34,220 nt of DNA from Bryobacterales bacterium (lineage in GTDB: Bacteria; Acidobacteriota; Terriglobia; Bryobacterales; Bryobacteraceae), in NCBI GenBank assembly GCA_020851655.1, contig JADZCI010000069.1, positions 1 to 34,220 on the forward strand, in the 5' to 3' direction. Of this stretch, positions 8,757 through 16,076 are shown piece after piece (within the stretch, counting starts at the first letter, position 1; each line of letters starts with the position of its first letter). The notes beneath the pieces were generated by a model, which was given only the letters and a program-made list of their open reading frames with translations, did no database searches and was not told the DNA's origin. The position numbers and the translations under genes were made by a program.

Positions 8757-10123
8757 TGGTCCCCGAAACGTACCTGGAGGATGCTTCAGGGTTTCGCGGC
8801 TACGCCGACCGCCTGCTCACTCCGGCTTCCACCGAAGAAGTGTCGGCGATCCTTCGCGAGGCGAGCGCGGCCGCCATTCCGGTCACGCTTTCCGGCGCGG
8901 GTACGGGAGTCACCGGAGGGCGCTGCGCGCAAGGCGGCTGGCTACTGTCGCTCGAAAAGTTCAAGACCATCGAGATACACCCCGGCTGGGCCCGCGCCGG
9001 GGCGGGGGTTCCACTCAACGAACTGCAAGCGGCCGCGGCGCCCACGGGGCAGTTCTATGCGCCCGATCCGACCGAGTGGACCGCATCCGTGGGAGGGACG
9101 ATTGCGTGCAACGCCAGCGGTTCGCGCAGCTTCCTGTATGGCTCTACGCGCCGGCATGTCCTTGCCTTGACCGCCGTATTCGCCAGTGGTGAAATCCGGA
9201 CGTTCGAGCGGGGCGAACGAGTCGATTTCCCTCTTCCAGCGCTTCCGCTGCCGCAGACTACAAAGAACTCGGCCGGCTATCTGCTACAGCCCGGCATGGA
9301 ATGGATCGATTTGCTTTGTGGTTCGGAAGGAACTCTGGCCGCCGTTACGGAAGCCCGCTTGCGATTGCTTCCCATCCCTGAATCCATGCTCTCCGGAGTC
9401 GTCTTTTTCGCCCGGGAGGAACGGATGCTCGACGCGGTGGAAGCGTGGCGCGGCGTTGAAGGACTGCGGATGCTGGAGTCCATCGATGCGGTGACGCTCG
9501 AGATCGCGCGGCCGCGCTACCCGGAGATTCCGCACGATGCCCGCGCGGCGCTTCTGGTTGAACAGATTGTTGGCCCGGAAGGGTGTGACGCCGTCGTTGA
9601 CGCCTGGGTGGAGCGGCTCGACACGGGCGGCGCGCTGGGCGACGCTTCCTGGTTCGGGGAAAACGCGGCCGACCGCGAGCGTTTCAGAAAGTTTCGCCAT
9701 ACACTGCCCGAAATGGTCAACGACCGGGTTCGCCGCAACGGCTTTCAAAAACTCGGGTCGGATTTCGCGGTGCCGTTCGACCGCAACCGCGAAATGTACC
9801 GGTTCTACCGGGCCAAGGTTGATCAAGACTTCTCCGGCAAAGGAACGTTGTACGGACACGTTGGCGACGGGCACGTTCACGTCAATCTCTTGCCGGAATC
9901 GCCTGAGGAAGAAACGACCGGCAAAGCGATCATGCTCGAATTCGCGCGGGAGGCGGTGCGACTCGGAGGTACGGTCTCGGCCGAGCATGGCCTGGGCAAG
10001 AAGAAGGCCCATCTTCTGGCGCTGCAGTATACTGCCAGCCAGGTTGAATCGATGAAGGCCGTGAAACGCCGCCTTGATCCCCAATGGCTGCTTGGGCGCG
10101 GGACTCTGTTTCCCGCCGAGTAA
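8756..10123 (+). CDS. FAD-linked oxidase, GlcD / D-lactate dehydrogenase type
   Basis: This 455-residue flavoenzyme belongs to the vanillyl-alcohol oxidase/PCMH superfamily. The N-terminal PCMH-type FAD-binding domain shows PVTLSGAGTGVTGG (residues 43-56), the VGGTIACNASGSRSFLYG segment and TKNSAGY. The C-terminal substrate domain has GHVGDGHVHVNL and TVSAEHGLGKKK, the His-rich hallmark of glycolate oxidase subunit GlcD and FAD D-lactate dehydrogenases. It should oxidise a 2-hydroxy acid; which one cannot be decided. The frame is open upstream to 8405 inside rnj, but the homologous part starts at the ATG at 8756, whose A is the last base of the rnj stop codon. Such a TGATG junction implies translation by re-initiation. 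No GlcE or GlcF partner is visible nearby. Confidence 0.9.
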   Translation: MVPETYLEDASGFRGYADRLLTPASTEEVSAILREASAAAIPVTLSGAGTGVTGGRCAQGGWLLSLEKFKTIEIHPGWARAGAGVPLNELQAAAAPTGQFYAPDPTEWTASVGGTIACNASGSRSFLYGSTRRHVLALTAVFASGEIRTFERGERVDFPLPALPLPQTTKNSAGYLLQPGMEWIDLLCGSEGTLAAVTEARLRLLPIPESMLSGVVFFAREERMLDAVEAWRGVEGLRMLESIDAVTLEIARPRYPEIPHDARAALLVEQIVGPEGCDAVVDAWVERLDTGGALGDASWFGENAADRERFRKFRHTLPEMVNDRVRRNGFQKLGSDFAVPFDRNREMYRFYRAKVDQDFSGKGTLYGHVGDGHVHVNLLPESPEEETTGKAIMLEFAREAVRLGGTVSAEHGLGKKKAHLLALQYTASQVESMKAVKRRLDPQWLLGRGTLFPAE

Positions 10124-10156
10124 CTGGCTGCCGCGCAACTCCTACCATCGCAGCGG

Positions 10157-10186
10157 TTAGAATCGAGTGTAGCGCCGGGTTATGAT
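10157..10186 (+). promoter_or_regulatory. Possible promoter for the BON-LysM/VOC pair
   Basis: In the 108-base gap before the LysM gene, TATGAT (10181-10186) resembles a -10 element. TTAGAA lies 18 bases upstream as a weak -35. The start codon follows 46 bases later. This is a motif match only. Confidence 0.3.
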
Positions 10187-10231
10187 TTTGGGGTCCCGGC
10201 ACGGCATTTCACAAATGGAGGATTATCGATT

Positions 10232-10624
10232 GTGGCTACCATTGAAGCCTTGAAGGCCAAGTATCAGCCCGCCATAGACACGGCCAAAGCGGTTGGCATT
10301 TCGCTTTCACACGTGCACATGCAAGGTGAGAAGCTCTTTATTCAAGGCGCGGCGCCGAACGAGCAGATCAAGAACGAGTTTTGGAACGCTGTTAAAGCCA
10401 TTGATGCGTCGTATGGCGAGTTGGCCGCCGATATCAGCATCGATTCCAGCCTGCCGGTCCCGGCGCAGACCTATACGGTCAAAGCGGGCGATTCACTATC
10501 CAAGATTGCGAAGCACTACTACGGCGACGCGATGGCCTACAACAGGATTTTCGAAGCCAACCGCGACCAACTCAGCGATCCCAACAAGATCCAGCCTGGG
10601 CAGGTTCTTAAGATTCCGAGGTAG
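10232..10624 (+). CDS. BON-LysM domain protein, Kbp/YgaU-like
   Basis: This is a 130-residue protein with an N-terminal BON-like domain (about residues 5-72; GEKLFIQGAAPNEQIKNEFW) and a C-terminal LysM domain (80-129; YTVKAGDSLSKIAKHYYGDA, ending QPGQVLKIPR). There is no signal peptide or membrane segment, as in E. coli Kbp (YgaU), a cytoplasmic K+-binding protein of similar layout and size. Homology suggests potassium sensing or buffering, but LysM proteins of this layout are often listed only as peptidoglycan-binding. The start is GTG at 10232; GGAGG at 10217-10221 lies 10 bases before it. The stop is 7 bases before the VOC gene start, so both are probably on one transcript. Confidence 0.88.
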   Translation: MATIEALKAKYQPAIDTAKAVGISLSHVHMQGEKLFIQGAAPNEQIKNEFWNAVKAIDASYGELAADISIDSSLPVPAQTYTVKAGDSLSKIAKHYYGDAMAYNRIFEANRDQLSDPNKIQPGQVLKIPR

Positions 10625-10631
10625 GGCACAC

Positions 10632-11033
10632 ATGGGAGACATTCAGGAACCAGGCGCCATTAACTGGATTGACCTGACGGTCCCGGATGCCGGCCTCGTC
10701 CGGGACTTCTATCAGCAGGTCGTGGGATGGCAAGTGACGCCGGTCGAAATGGGCGGTTATCAGGACTACGCGATGACGGCGGAAAGCGGCGGCAAGAGCG
10801 TCGCCGGCGTGTGCCATTCTCGCGGCGTCAACGACGGAATTCCTCCAGTCTGGCTCATCTACATCACCGTGCGGAACCTCGATGCGAGCACCGCGCGCGT
10901 GCTCGAACTCGGCGGCAGGGTTATCCGCCAGCCGGTAAACATCGGGACCAACGCGCGGTACGCCGTGATTCAGGACCCAGCCGGCGCGGTCTGCGCGCTG
11001 TTTGAGGACACGCGTCCGCCGGACGAGCCGTAG
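10632..11033 (+). CDS. VOC (glyoxalase/bleomycin-resistance) family protein
   Basis: This 133-residue protein has two beta-alpha-beta-beta-beta modules of the vicinal oxygen chelate fold. The first begins INWIDLTVPDAGLVRDFYQQ and GWQVTP, the second VWLIYITVRNLDASTARVLE, ending AVIQDPAGAVCALFED. It resembles the CFP-30B-like subgroup, whose members have no firmly assigned reaction. The first metal-ligand position of true glyoxalase I appears to be Asp (WIDL) rather than His, so glyoxalase I activity is unlikely. The ATG at 10632 was chosen because it starts the fold directly and follows the LysM gene by 7 bases; the frame is open further upstream inside that gene. The 3' end faces the convergent transporter gene with 16 bases between them and no visible terminator. 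Confidence 0.85.
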   Translation: MGDIQEPGAINWIDLTVPDAGLVRDFYQQVVGWQVTPVEMGGYQDYAMTAESGGKSVAGVCHSRGVNDGIPPVWLIYITVRNLDASTARVLELGGRVIRQPVNIGTNARYAVIQDPAGAVCALFEDTRPPDEP

Positions 11034-11049
11034 AACGCGGTCGCGCTCT

Positions 11050-12348
11050 CTAGGAAAACCGGGTCCGCTTCCAGAGCATCCAACCGCTGACGAGGAGAAA
11101 TGCGGCGGCCGCGGCGGCAAGGATGACAGCCCAGCCCGCGTTCATCGGAATATGTTGGCGCTGTGCGCCCGCGGCCAGCCACACAAACACGGCCAGGGCG
11201 ACCGCGGCGACCACCCATTCCCACAACGAGCGGCGGGCCTTCAAGCGGGAGCGGGGATCATCGCCCCGCACTATGGCGCTGACACTGGCTTCATCCAGGC
11301 CGTAGCGTTCGCATTCCCGTCCTACGGCCAGTTTCCAGGAATGCTGCTCGGACTCCGGCGCCTCCGCAAAGCTGATGGACACCGCTCCGGCGATCATGAT
11401 GAGCGAACCCAGAATTACCAGCCACTGCCCGGTGGGATTGAGCGCGGCCATCTCGCCGAAGACGAGAGCGCCCCAAGCCAGCCCCCAAAGTTGATTCGTG
11501 TTCGACAGCGGAATTCCCCGTCCGATGCCGATGTACTTGGCCGCGTACTGCTGGAACAAGTCGCCAATTACCCAGCAGAACCCGCCGAGGAATAGCCAGA
11601 ACAAAGCCGGACGGGCCTGTGCGAGTGCCGATGTCACGTTGTGATAGCCGCCGTCGAACAAGATCGCCAGGGCGGAGACCGTACCCAGTTCTCCGAACGT
11701 AAAAACGGTGACAAACGAGAGCGGGTTCATGCCGCTGATGTAAGCCTTGCGGTAGGGGATGTACATGGTTCCCCACAGCAGCCCCGCGCCGAGCGCGGCG
11801 AGGATACCCATGGCCGCGCCTTGCGTGGGGGCTTCAGCGGAACTGTGCGAAGTGGCATAGGCCAACATGCAGGCTCCGGTAACGATGGCGCCGGCGCCGC
11901 CCAGAACCTTGGTCCAGGCGCCCGCTCCGGCGCCCCGCAACTCGCGGAACAGAAGCCAGCCCCAGAACAGGCCCACCAAGCTGTTGGTGTTCCACAGGGG
12001 AAAGGCGATAGAGATGCCGACATTGCGAATGGCGAACACCGTCAGGGTATTGGCGACGGCCCAGAGCATCCCGGCCAGAATTGCCCACACGATCAAGTGC
12101 GGCTTCTCGCGCAGGTCATCCAGGATGAAGCCCGTGCCCTTCAGCAGCATGGGAAGCGTCCACCGCGCGACAAACACGCCCGCCACCATCCCGAGCGAGA
12201 TGATGAACGGCGAGAAGCCGACGGTTACCAGTTTGGTTGGCGCCTCCGCCATGCCCAGCCAGGCGCCCGCGGCAAGTCCGCTTGCTACCCCAAGCGTGTG
12301 CAAAGACCGGGAAGACAGGGCTTCACTCGTGGCCGGCTTGGTCGCCAT
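11050..12348 (-). CDS. GRP-family (RhaT/GlcU-like) sugar transporter with C-terminal extension
   Basis: This 432-residue inner-membrane protein shows the ten-helix drug/metabolite-transporter fold in its first ~325 residues. The two halves carry the paired motifs PLWNTNSLVGLFWGWLLF and PLSNTNQLWGLAWGALVFGE, typical of the glucose/ribose porter and rhamnose-transporter families, which move sugars with protons. The family is usually about 290-345 residues. Here a charged cytoplasmic-looking linker (near 330-375; CERYGLDEASVSAIVRG) and two more hydrophobic helices follow, ending WMLWKRTRFS. The substrate is unknown. A probable 32-residue membrane peptide ends 4 bases upstream. The gene converges on the VOC gene. 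Confidence 0.85.
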   Translation of the reverse strand: MATKPATSEALSSRSLHTLGVASGLAAGAWLGMAEAPTKLVTVGFSPFIISLGMVAGVFVARWTLPMLLKGTGFILDDLREKPHLIVWAILAGMLWAVANTLTVFAIRNVGISIAFPLWNTNSLVGLFWGWLLFRELRGAGAGAWTKVLGGAGAIVTGACMLAYATSHSSAEAPTQGAAMGILAALGAGLLWGTMYIPYRKAYISGMNPLSFVTVFTFGELGTVSALAILFDGGYHNVTSALAQARPALFWLFLGGFCWVIGDLFQQYAAKYIGIGRGIPLSNTNQLWGLAWGALVFGEMAALNPTGQWLVILGSLIMIAGAVSISFAEAPESEQHSWKLAVGRECERYGLDEASVSAIVRGDDPRSRLKARRSLWEWVVAAVALAVFVWLAAGAQRQHIPMNAGWAVILAAAAAAFLLVSGWMLWKRTRFS

Positions 12349-12352
12349 TGAC

Positions 12353-12451
12353 TTACTTCACCGCGGCCAGAAGCACGATTCCAAAGGCCAGGACGGCCAC
12401 CGGAATCCAAAAGTGTAAGTCGGTGAGAACGGCTCGTGAGAATCGCGGCAA
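12353..12451 (-). CDS. Probable 32-residue single-helix membrane peptide
   Basis: A short frame starts at TTG (12451), with GGAG placed 5 bases upstream, and encodes 32 residues. A basic N-terminus (MPRFSRAVLTD) is followed by one hydrophobic helix (LHFWIPVAVLAFGIVLLAAV) and a final Lys. The stop is 4 bases before the ATG of the GRP transporter, so it sits as a leader cistron. A minus-strand TATAAT lies about 35 bases upstream of the TTG. There is no ATG in this frame. The charge pattern, helix and ribosome binding site argue for a real small membrane protein, perhaps an accessory of the transporter. I do not recognise a family, and the call is tentative. Confidence 0.45.
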   Translation of the reverse strand: MPRFSRAVLTDLHFWIPVAVLAFGIVLLAAVK

Positions 12452-12486
12452 AGGTGCTCCAGTCTGCTTCTGAAAAGGACCTACGC

Positions 12487-12494
12487 ATTATACT
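12487..12494. promoter_or_regulatory. Symmetric -10 element, possibly firing in both directions
   Basis: ATTATACT contains TATACT for the plus strand (12489-12494) and TATAAT for the minus strand (12492-12487), overlapping by four bases. Plus-strand initiation about 7 bases downstream would fall at the start of the toroid-protein gene, giving a nearly leaderless message. Minus-strand initiation would serve the small peptide and the transporter. Neither strand has a convincing -35 element. Confidence 0.35.
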
Positions 12495-12495
12495 A

Positions 12496-13551
12496 ATGCT
12501 CATGGGGATGCGCATCGCCGCCGGACTGCTGCTCGTCTCGGCAATCTGTTTCGGAAGCGATTGGGATCCCAAGCGCGCCGCCGAGTATCTGGACTCGCGG
12601 CAGCGGGAGTGGTTCGCATGGCCCGCGGCCAAGGCCGATGGCGGACCCTGCGTCTCGTGCCATACCGGGCTGACGTACTTGCTGGCGCGTCCCGCATTGC
12701 GCCAGGCCCTTCACGAAAAGGTTGGCCGTCCGGCGGAAACAGGCCTGATTGCGGCCATGAAGACCCGTGTCCTGGCTTCGGCGAATTCCACACAGCCTGT
12801 CAAGAAACAAACTTCGGTTGAAACAGTCATGCTGGCGTTCCTGCTGGCTCGCGATGCCGCCGCGGCGGGAACGCTCACGCCGGAATCGGAACGCGTTTTC
12901 GACATCCTTTGGTCACGTCAGATGACGGCCGGAGAACTGCGGGGAACCTGGGATTGGTACTCGCTCCATCTCGACCCTTGGGAAACGGCGGATTCCGCCT
13001 ATTTTGGCGCTGTCGTGGCGGCTCTGGCCGCGGGCACGGCGCCTTCGGCCTATCAGGATCGTCCCGCGGTTCGTGACCACCTCGACGCGCTCCGCTCCTA
13101 CTTGCGAAGCCGTCTCGACTCGCAACCGCTTCATAACCGCCTGATGGCGTTGTGGGCATCAACCCGGCTGCGCGGCACGCTGAGCGCGGAGCAGCAGGAG
13201 TCTATCAGAAAAGCCGCTTTAGATTGTCAGGAAGTGGATGGCGGTTGGACCATCAGCTCACTCGGTCCTTGGGAACCGCACGCCGGCGCTCCAGCGCAGC
13301 AGGGTTCCAACGCCTACGCAACCGCATTGACGGCGTTCGTCCTTCAGCGCGCGGGCGTTGCACGCTCCAACCAGCACATTGCCCACGCACGGCAGTGGCT
13401 CAAGACGCGGCAGGATCCGGCCACCGGCTCGTGGTTGGCCGCATCGCAAAACAAGGTCTATGAACCGGGATCGATGCAGGTTGGATTCATGAGCGATGCC
13501 GCGTCGGCCTTTGCTGTCATGGCGCTGTTGGACGCCACGCCGTCCCGGTAA
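12496..13551 (+). CDS. Secreted alpha/alpha-toroid protein with CXXCH haem motif
   Basis: The protein is about 351 residues. Three ATGs (12496, 12502, 12508) lie close together; all give a signal peptide ending near SAICFGSD, and none has a well-placed ribosome binding site. After the signal comes a single CVSCH motif (residues 52-56), the c-type haem attachment signature. The rest consists of helical repeats like prenyltransferase/squalene-cyclase toroids: residues VDGGWTISSLGPWEP, GSNAYATALTAFVLQRAG and ARQWLKTRQDPATGSWLA. The catalytic DxDD motif of cyclases is not seen, so terpene cyclisation is unlikely. It probably works in the periplasm as a haem-carrying scaffold. The stop is 3 bases before the PQQ dehydrogenase gene, suggesting electron transfer between the two, which is inference. 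The pairing of a cytochrome motif with a toroid is unusual. Confidence 0.75.
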   Translation: MLMGMRIAAGLLLVSAICFGSDWDPKRAAEYLDSRQREWFAWPAAKADGGPCVSCHTGLTYLLARPALRQALHEKVGRPAETGLIAAMKTRVLASANSTQPVKKQTSVETVMLAFLLARDAAAAGTLTPESERVFDILWSRQMTAGELRGTWDWYSLHLDPWETADSAYFGAVVAALAAGTAPSAYQDRPAVRDHLDALRSYLRSRLDSQPLHNRLMALWASTRLRGTLSAEQQESIRKAALDCQEVDGGWTISSLGPWEPHAGAPAQQGSNAYATALTAFVLQRAGVARSNQHIAHARQWLKTRQDPATGSWLAASQNKVYEPGSMQVGFMSDAASAFAVMALLDATPSR

Positions 13552-13554
13552 GAC

Positions 13555-15396
13555 ATGACTCTCCGGTCGGCGTGGCTTTTTCTCAGTGTCATGACGGTCT
13601 GGCTGAGCGCTCAGGATGTCCGAACCGTTCCGGTTATTTCCGGCCTGTCCAGACCGGTGGACATCCAAAGCGCGCGCGACGGTTCCGGCCGCCTGTTTCT
13701 TGTTCAACAGAATGGCCTCATCCTCATCTATCGTGCCGGTAGCCTGCTGGGGCAGCCTTTCCTCGACATCCGGTCGAAAACGGTGGCCGGGGGAGAGCGA
13801 GGCTTACTCGGTCTCGCCTTCTCACCTGTTTATTCCCGCTCGGGCCGCTTCTATCTCAACTACACCGATCTGAACGGCAATACCGTCATCGCGCAGTACA
13901 GGGTTTCGTCCGATCCCAACACCGCCGACGTGGCGTCCGAGACCGTCCTGCTGCGGATCAATCAACCGTTCGCCAATCACAATGGCGGGCAATTGCGGTT
14001 TGGTCCGGATGGCTATCTCTACATCGGCATGGGCGATGGGGGTTCCGGCGGCGACCCGCGGAATTACGCCCAGAGCCTGGACACTCTGCTGGGCAAAATG
14101 TTGCGTGTCGATGTTGAGAGCGATCCGGGCCGCATTCGAAGTCCTGAAAGCAATCCGTTCGTCAACCAGGCTTCCGCGCGTCCGGAGATCTGGGCCTATG
14201 GCCTGCGCAACCCCTGGCGTTTTTCCTTCGACCGCGCCACGGGCGACCTCTACATTGCCGATGTTGGCCAGAATCTTTTTGAAGAGGTCGATTTCCAGCC
14301 GGTGTGGAGCCGGGGGGGCGAGAATTACGGCTGGAACCGCATGGAGGGTGCGCATTGCTATCTGGCGGGCTGCGACTCGCGCGGCCTCACGCTTCCCGTA
14401 GCCGAATATCCGCACGGTCCCAACAATGTGAATTGTTCGGTGACAGGCGGATTCGTCTATCGCGGGACTCGCTCTCCGGGGCTGCGCGGTCTTTATCTCT
14501 ATGGCGACTACTGCAGCGGCGTCATTTGGGCCCTTGAATGGAGGGGCGGCCAGTGGTTCAGCCGCCAGGTCCTGTCGAGTGGATTCGATATCACGACTTT
14601 CGGCGAAGATGAGGACGGCGAGATCTATGTCGCCGATTCCATTTCGGGGACGATTCACCGCATAGAGGGAAGCCAGGATCCGCGCTATTGGTCATCAAGC
14701 GCAACCAACGCGGCGAGTTTCGCGCCGGGCCTGGTGGCCGGTTCTCTTGCGACGGTCTTTGCGGCTGGAGTCCGCGACACTCCGGGGAGCACACAAGCCC
14801 AGGTCCTGCCCCTGCCTCCTGAACTCGACGGTGTGAAGGTGATGCTTGACGGCAACGCCGTTCCGCTCCTGGCCGTTGCCAACACCTCTGGTACCGAACA
14901 GGTCAACTTCCAGGTACCTTTTGACCTCGCGGGCCGGAACTCCGTCTCACTCGTGGTTTCGCGTAACGGACAGCAGGGTCTGCCAGTGAACGTGCCCCTG
15001 CTCGCCGTCCAGCCGGCCATTTACTCTTCGGGTGGAACCGCTGCAATCGTCGTTCACAATGTGGGATACACTCTGGTGACCCGCGAGAATCCTCTGGTTC
15101 CGGGCGAGGTGGCCTTTCTCTACGCCAGCGGCCTGGGTCAGGTGTCCAATCCTCCGGCGGCTGGCGTGGGCGCCCCCTTGCAGCCTCTTTCGGAAGCTCT
15201 GTTGAAACCGTCACTCAGCTTGGGAAACCGCCCGGCGGAGGTATTGTTCGCCGGGCTGGCGCCAGGACTCGCCGGGGTATTTCAAGTCAACTTCCGGGTT
15301 CCCGCGGGCGTCGCGAGCGGCAGCCAGCCGCTCGTGCTCACCTCTGGCGCCCTGGCAAGCCCGGTTCTCGTCGTGCCCGTCCGCGGCAACCAGTAG
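13555..15396 (+). CDS. PQQ-dependent sugar dehydrogenase with Solibacter-type C-terminal domain
   Basis: This 613-residue secreted protein has a signal peptide ending near WLSAQ (residue 20). Residues 25-370 form the six-bladed beta-propeller of the soluble glucose/sorbosone dehydrogenase family: LFLVQQNGLILIY, ERGLLGLAFSP, HNGGQLRFGPDGYLYIGMGD with the expected catalytic His at 142, and YGLRNPWRFSFD. The cysteines at about 268, 273, 294 and 320 recall the HHIP-like subgroup. Residues ~380-613 (YWSSSATNAASFAPGLVAGS at the start) are a C-terminal domain of the kind catalogued as TIGR03437, abundant in Solibacter and of unknown function. It likely oxidises an aldose with PQQ in the periplasm or at the cell surface. 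The gene lies 3 bases behind the CXXCH protein gene. Confidence 0.9.
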   Translation: MTLRSAWLFLSVMTVWLSAQDVRTVPVISGLSRPVDIQSARDGSGRLFLVQQNGLILIYRAGSLLGQPFLDIRSKTVAGGERGLLGLAFSPVYSRSGRFYLNYTDLNGNTVIAQYRVSSDPNTADVASETVLLRINQPFANHNGGQLRFGPDGYLYIGMGDGGSGGDPRNYAQSLDTLLGKMLRVDVESDPGRIRSPESNPFVNQASARPEIWAYGLRNPWRFSFDRATGDLYIADVGQNLFEEVDFQPVWSRGGENYGWNRMEGAHCYLAGCDSRGLTLPVAEYPHGPNNVNCSVTGGFVYRGTRSPGLRGLYLYGDYCSGVIWALEWRGGQWFSRQVLSSGFDITTFGEDEDGEIYVADSISGTIHRIEGSQDPRYWSSSATNAASFAPGLVAGSLATVFAAGVRDTPGSTQAQVLPLPPELDGVKVMLDGNAVPLLAVANTSGTEQVNFQVPFDLAGRNSVSLVVSRNGQQGLPVNVPLLAVQPAIYSSGGTAAIVVHNVGYTLVTRENPLVPGEVAFLYASGLGQVSNPPAAGVGAPLQPLSEALLKPSLSLGNRPAEVLFAGLAPGLAGVFQVNFRVPAGVASGSQPLVLTSGALASPVLVVPVRGNQ

Positions 15397-15426
15397 ACCC
15401 CGGGAGGCGGCCCGCGCAAAAGTCGA

Positions 15427-15456
15427 GTAACCTTTTCCTCAGCGCGCGGTATTCCT
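15427..15456 (+). promoter_or_regulatory. Candidate ECF-type promoter before the sigma factor gene
   Basis: GTAACCTTTT (15427-15436) has the AAC core and T-run seen in -35 elements of ECF-dependent promoters. GGTATTCC follows after 12 bases as a possible -10. It lies about 60 bases before the sigma factor gene, where an autoregulated promoter is commonly found. This is a motif match without a second genomic copy to compare. Confidence 0.35.
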
Positions 15457-15497
15457 GTCTTGAAAGGCGCGAACAGGAGGCCGCCGAGGAGGAGTCA

Positions 15498-16076
15498 ATG
15501 CATTCCCCGGCAGACGAAGAACTGATGCTCCAGGTCCGCAATGGCAATCTCGGCCGTTTGGGCGAGCTGTTCGAGCGTTACCAGACGCCGCTGTTCCAGT
15601 TTCATTTACGTATGACGGGCCATCGCCAGTTGAGCGAGGACCTGGTTCAGGAGGTCTTTCTGCGCGTTCTCCGCTATCGCCACACGTATCAACCTGGCGC
15701 GGCATTTAGCACCTGGGTGTACCGCATTGCACGGAACGTTCGCATGGATAACCTTCGACGAAAGAATCCCGAGAGCCAGCCTGATGTGGGCTTCCAGATG
15801 GCCCCGGACCGTGGCGCTTTGCCCGACGAGCGTGAGCAAACACGTCAGGAGGAAGCGCTGGTTAGGGCCGCGCTGGCGCGTCTCGACGACGACAAGCGCG
15901 AGGTGCTTCTGCTGAGCCGGTTCCACGATCTCAAGTACGAGCAAATTGGCCAACTCCTCGACATCCCGGCTGGAACGGTCAAAGCGCGCGTGTTCCGGGC
16001 CGTCCGCGAACTGCGCGAGATCTATACCAGCCTCTTGGCCGCGTCGAATTCTCCGCTCAGGAGGGATCAGGCATGA
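15498..16076 (+). CDS. ECF (sigma-70 family) RNA polymerase sigma factor
   Basis: This 192-residue protein has region 2 at about 23-92 (GELFERYQTPLFQFHLRMTG, QLSEDLVQEVFLRVLRYRH, FSTWVYRIARNVRMDNLRRK) and region 4 at about 128-180 (VREVLLLSRFHDLKYEQIG-like helices, then LDIPAGTVKARVFRAVRELR). Region 3 is absent, as in all ECF factors. The start is supported by GGAGGAG just upstream. It directs RNA polymerase to a stress or envelope regulon. The last four bases (ATGA) overlap the start of the anti-sigma gene, the usual arrangement for a coupled sigma/anti-sigma pair. A candidate autoregulatory promoter lies upstream. Confidence 0.95.
   Translation: MHSPADEELMLQVRNGNLGRLGELFERYQTPLFQFHLRMTGHRQLSEDLVQEVFLRVLRYRHTYQPGAAFSTWVYRIARNVRMDNLRRKNPESQPDVGFQMAPDRGALPDEREQTRQEEALVRAALARLDDDKREVLLLSRFHDLKYEQIGQLLDIPAGTVKARVFRAVRELREIYTSLLAASNSPLRRDQA

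Noticed and set aside
12285..12632. Minus-strand 115-codon frame across the transporter/toroid gap
   Set aside because: Its ends overlap two better-supported genes in other frames, and it lacks hydrophobic or domain patterns.
12496..13551. Terpene (squalene-hopene) cyclase
   Set aside because: The helical repeats look similar, but the catalytic DxDD motif is not seen, the protein is half the usual length and it carries a haem motif.
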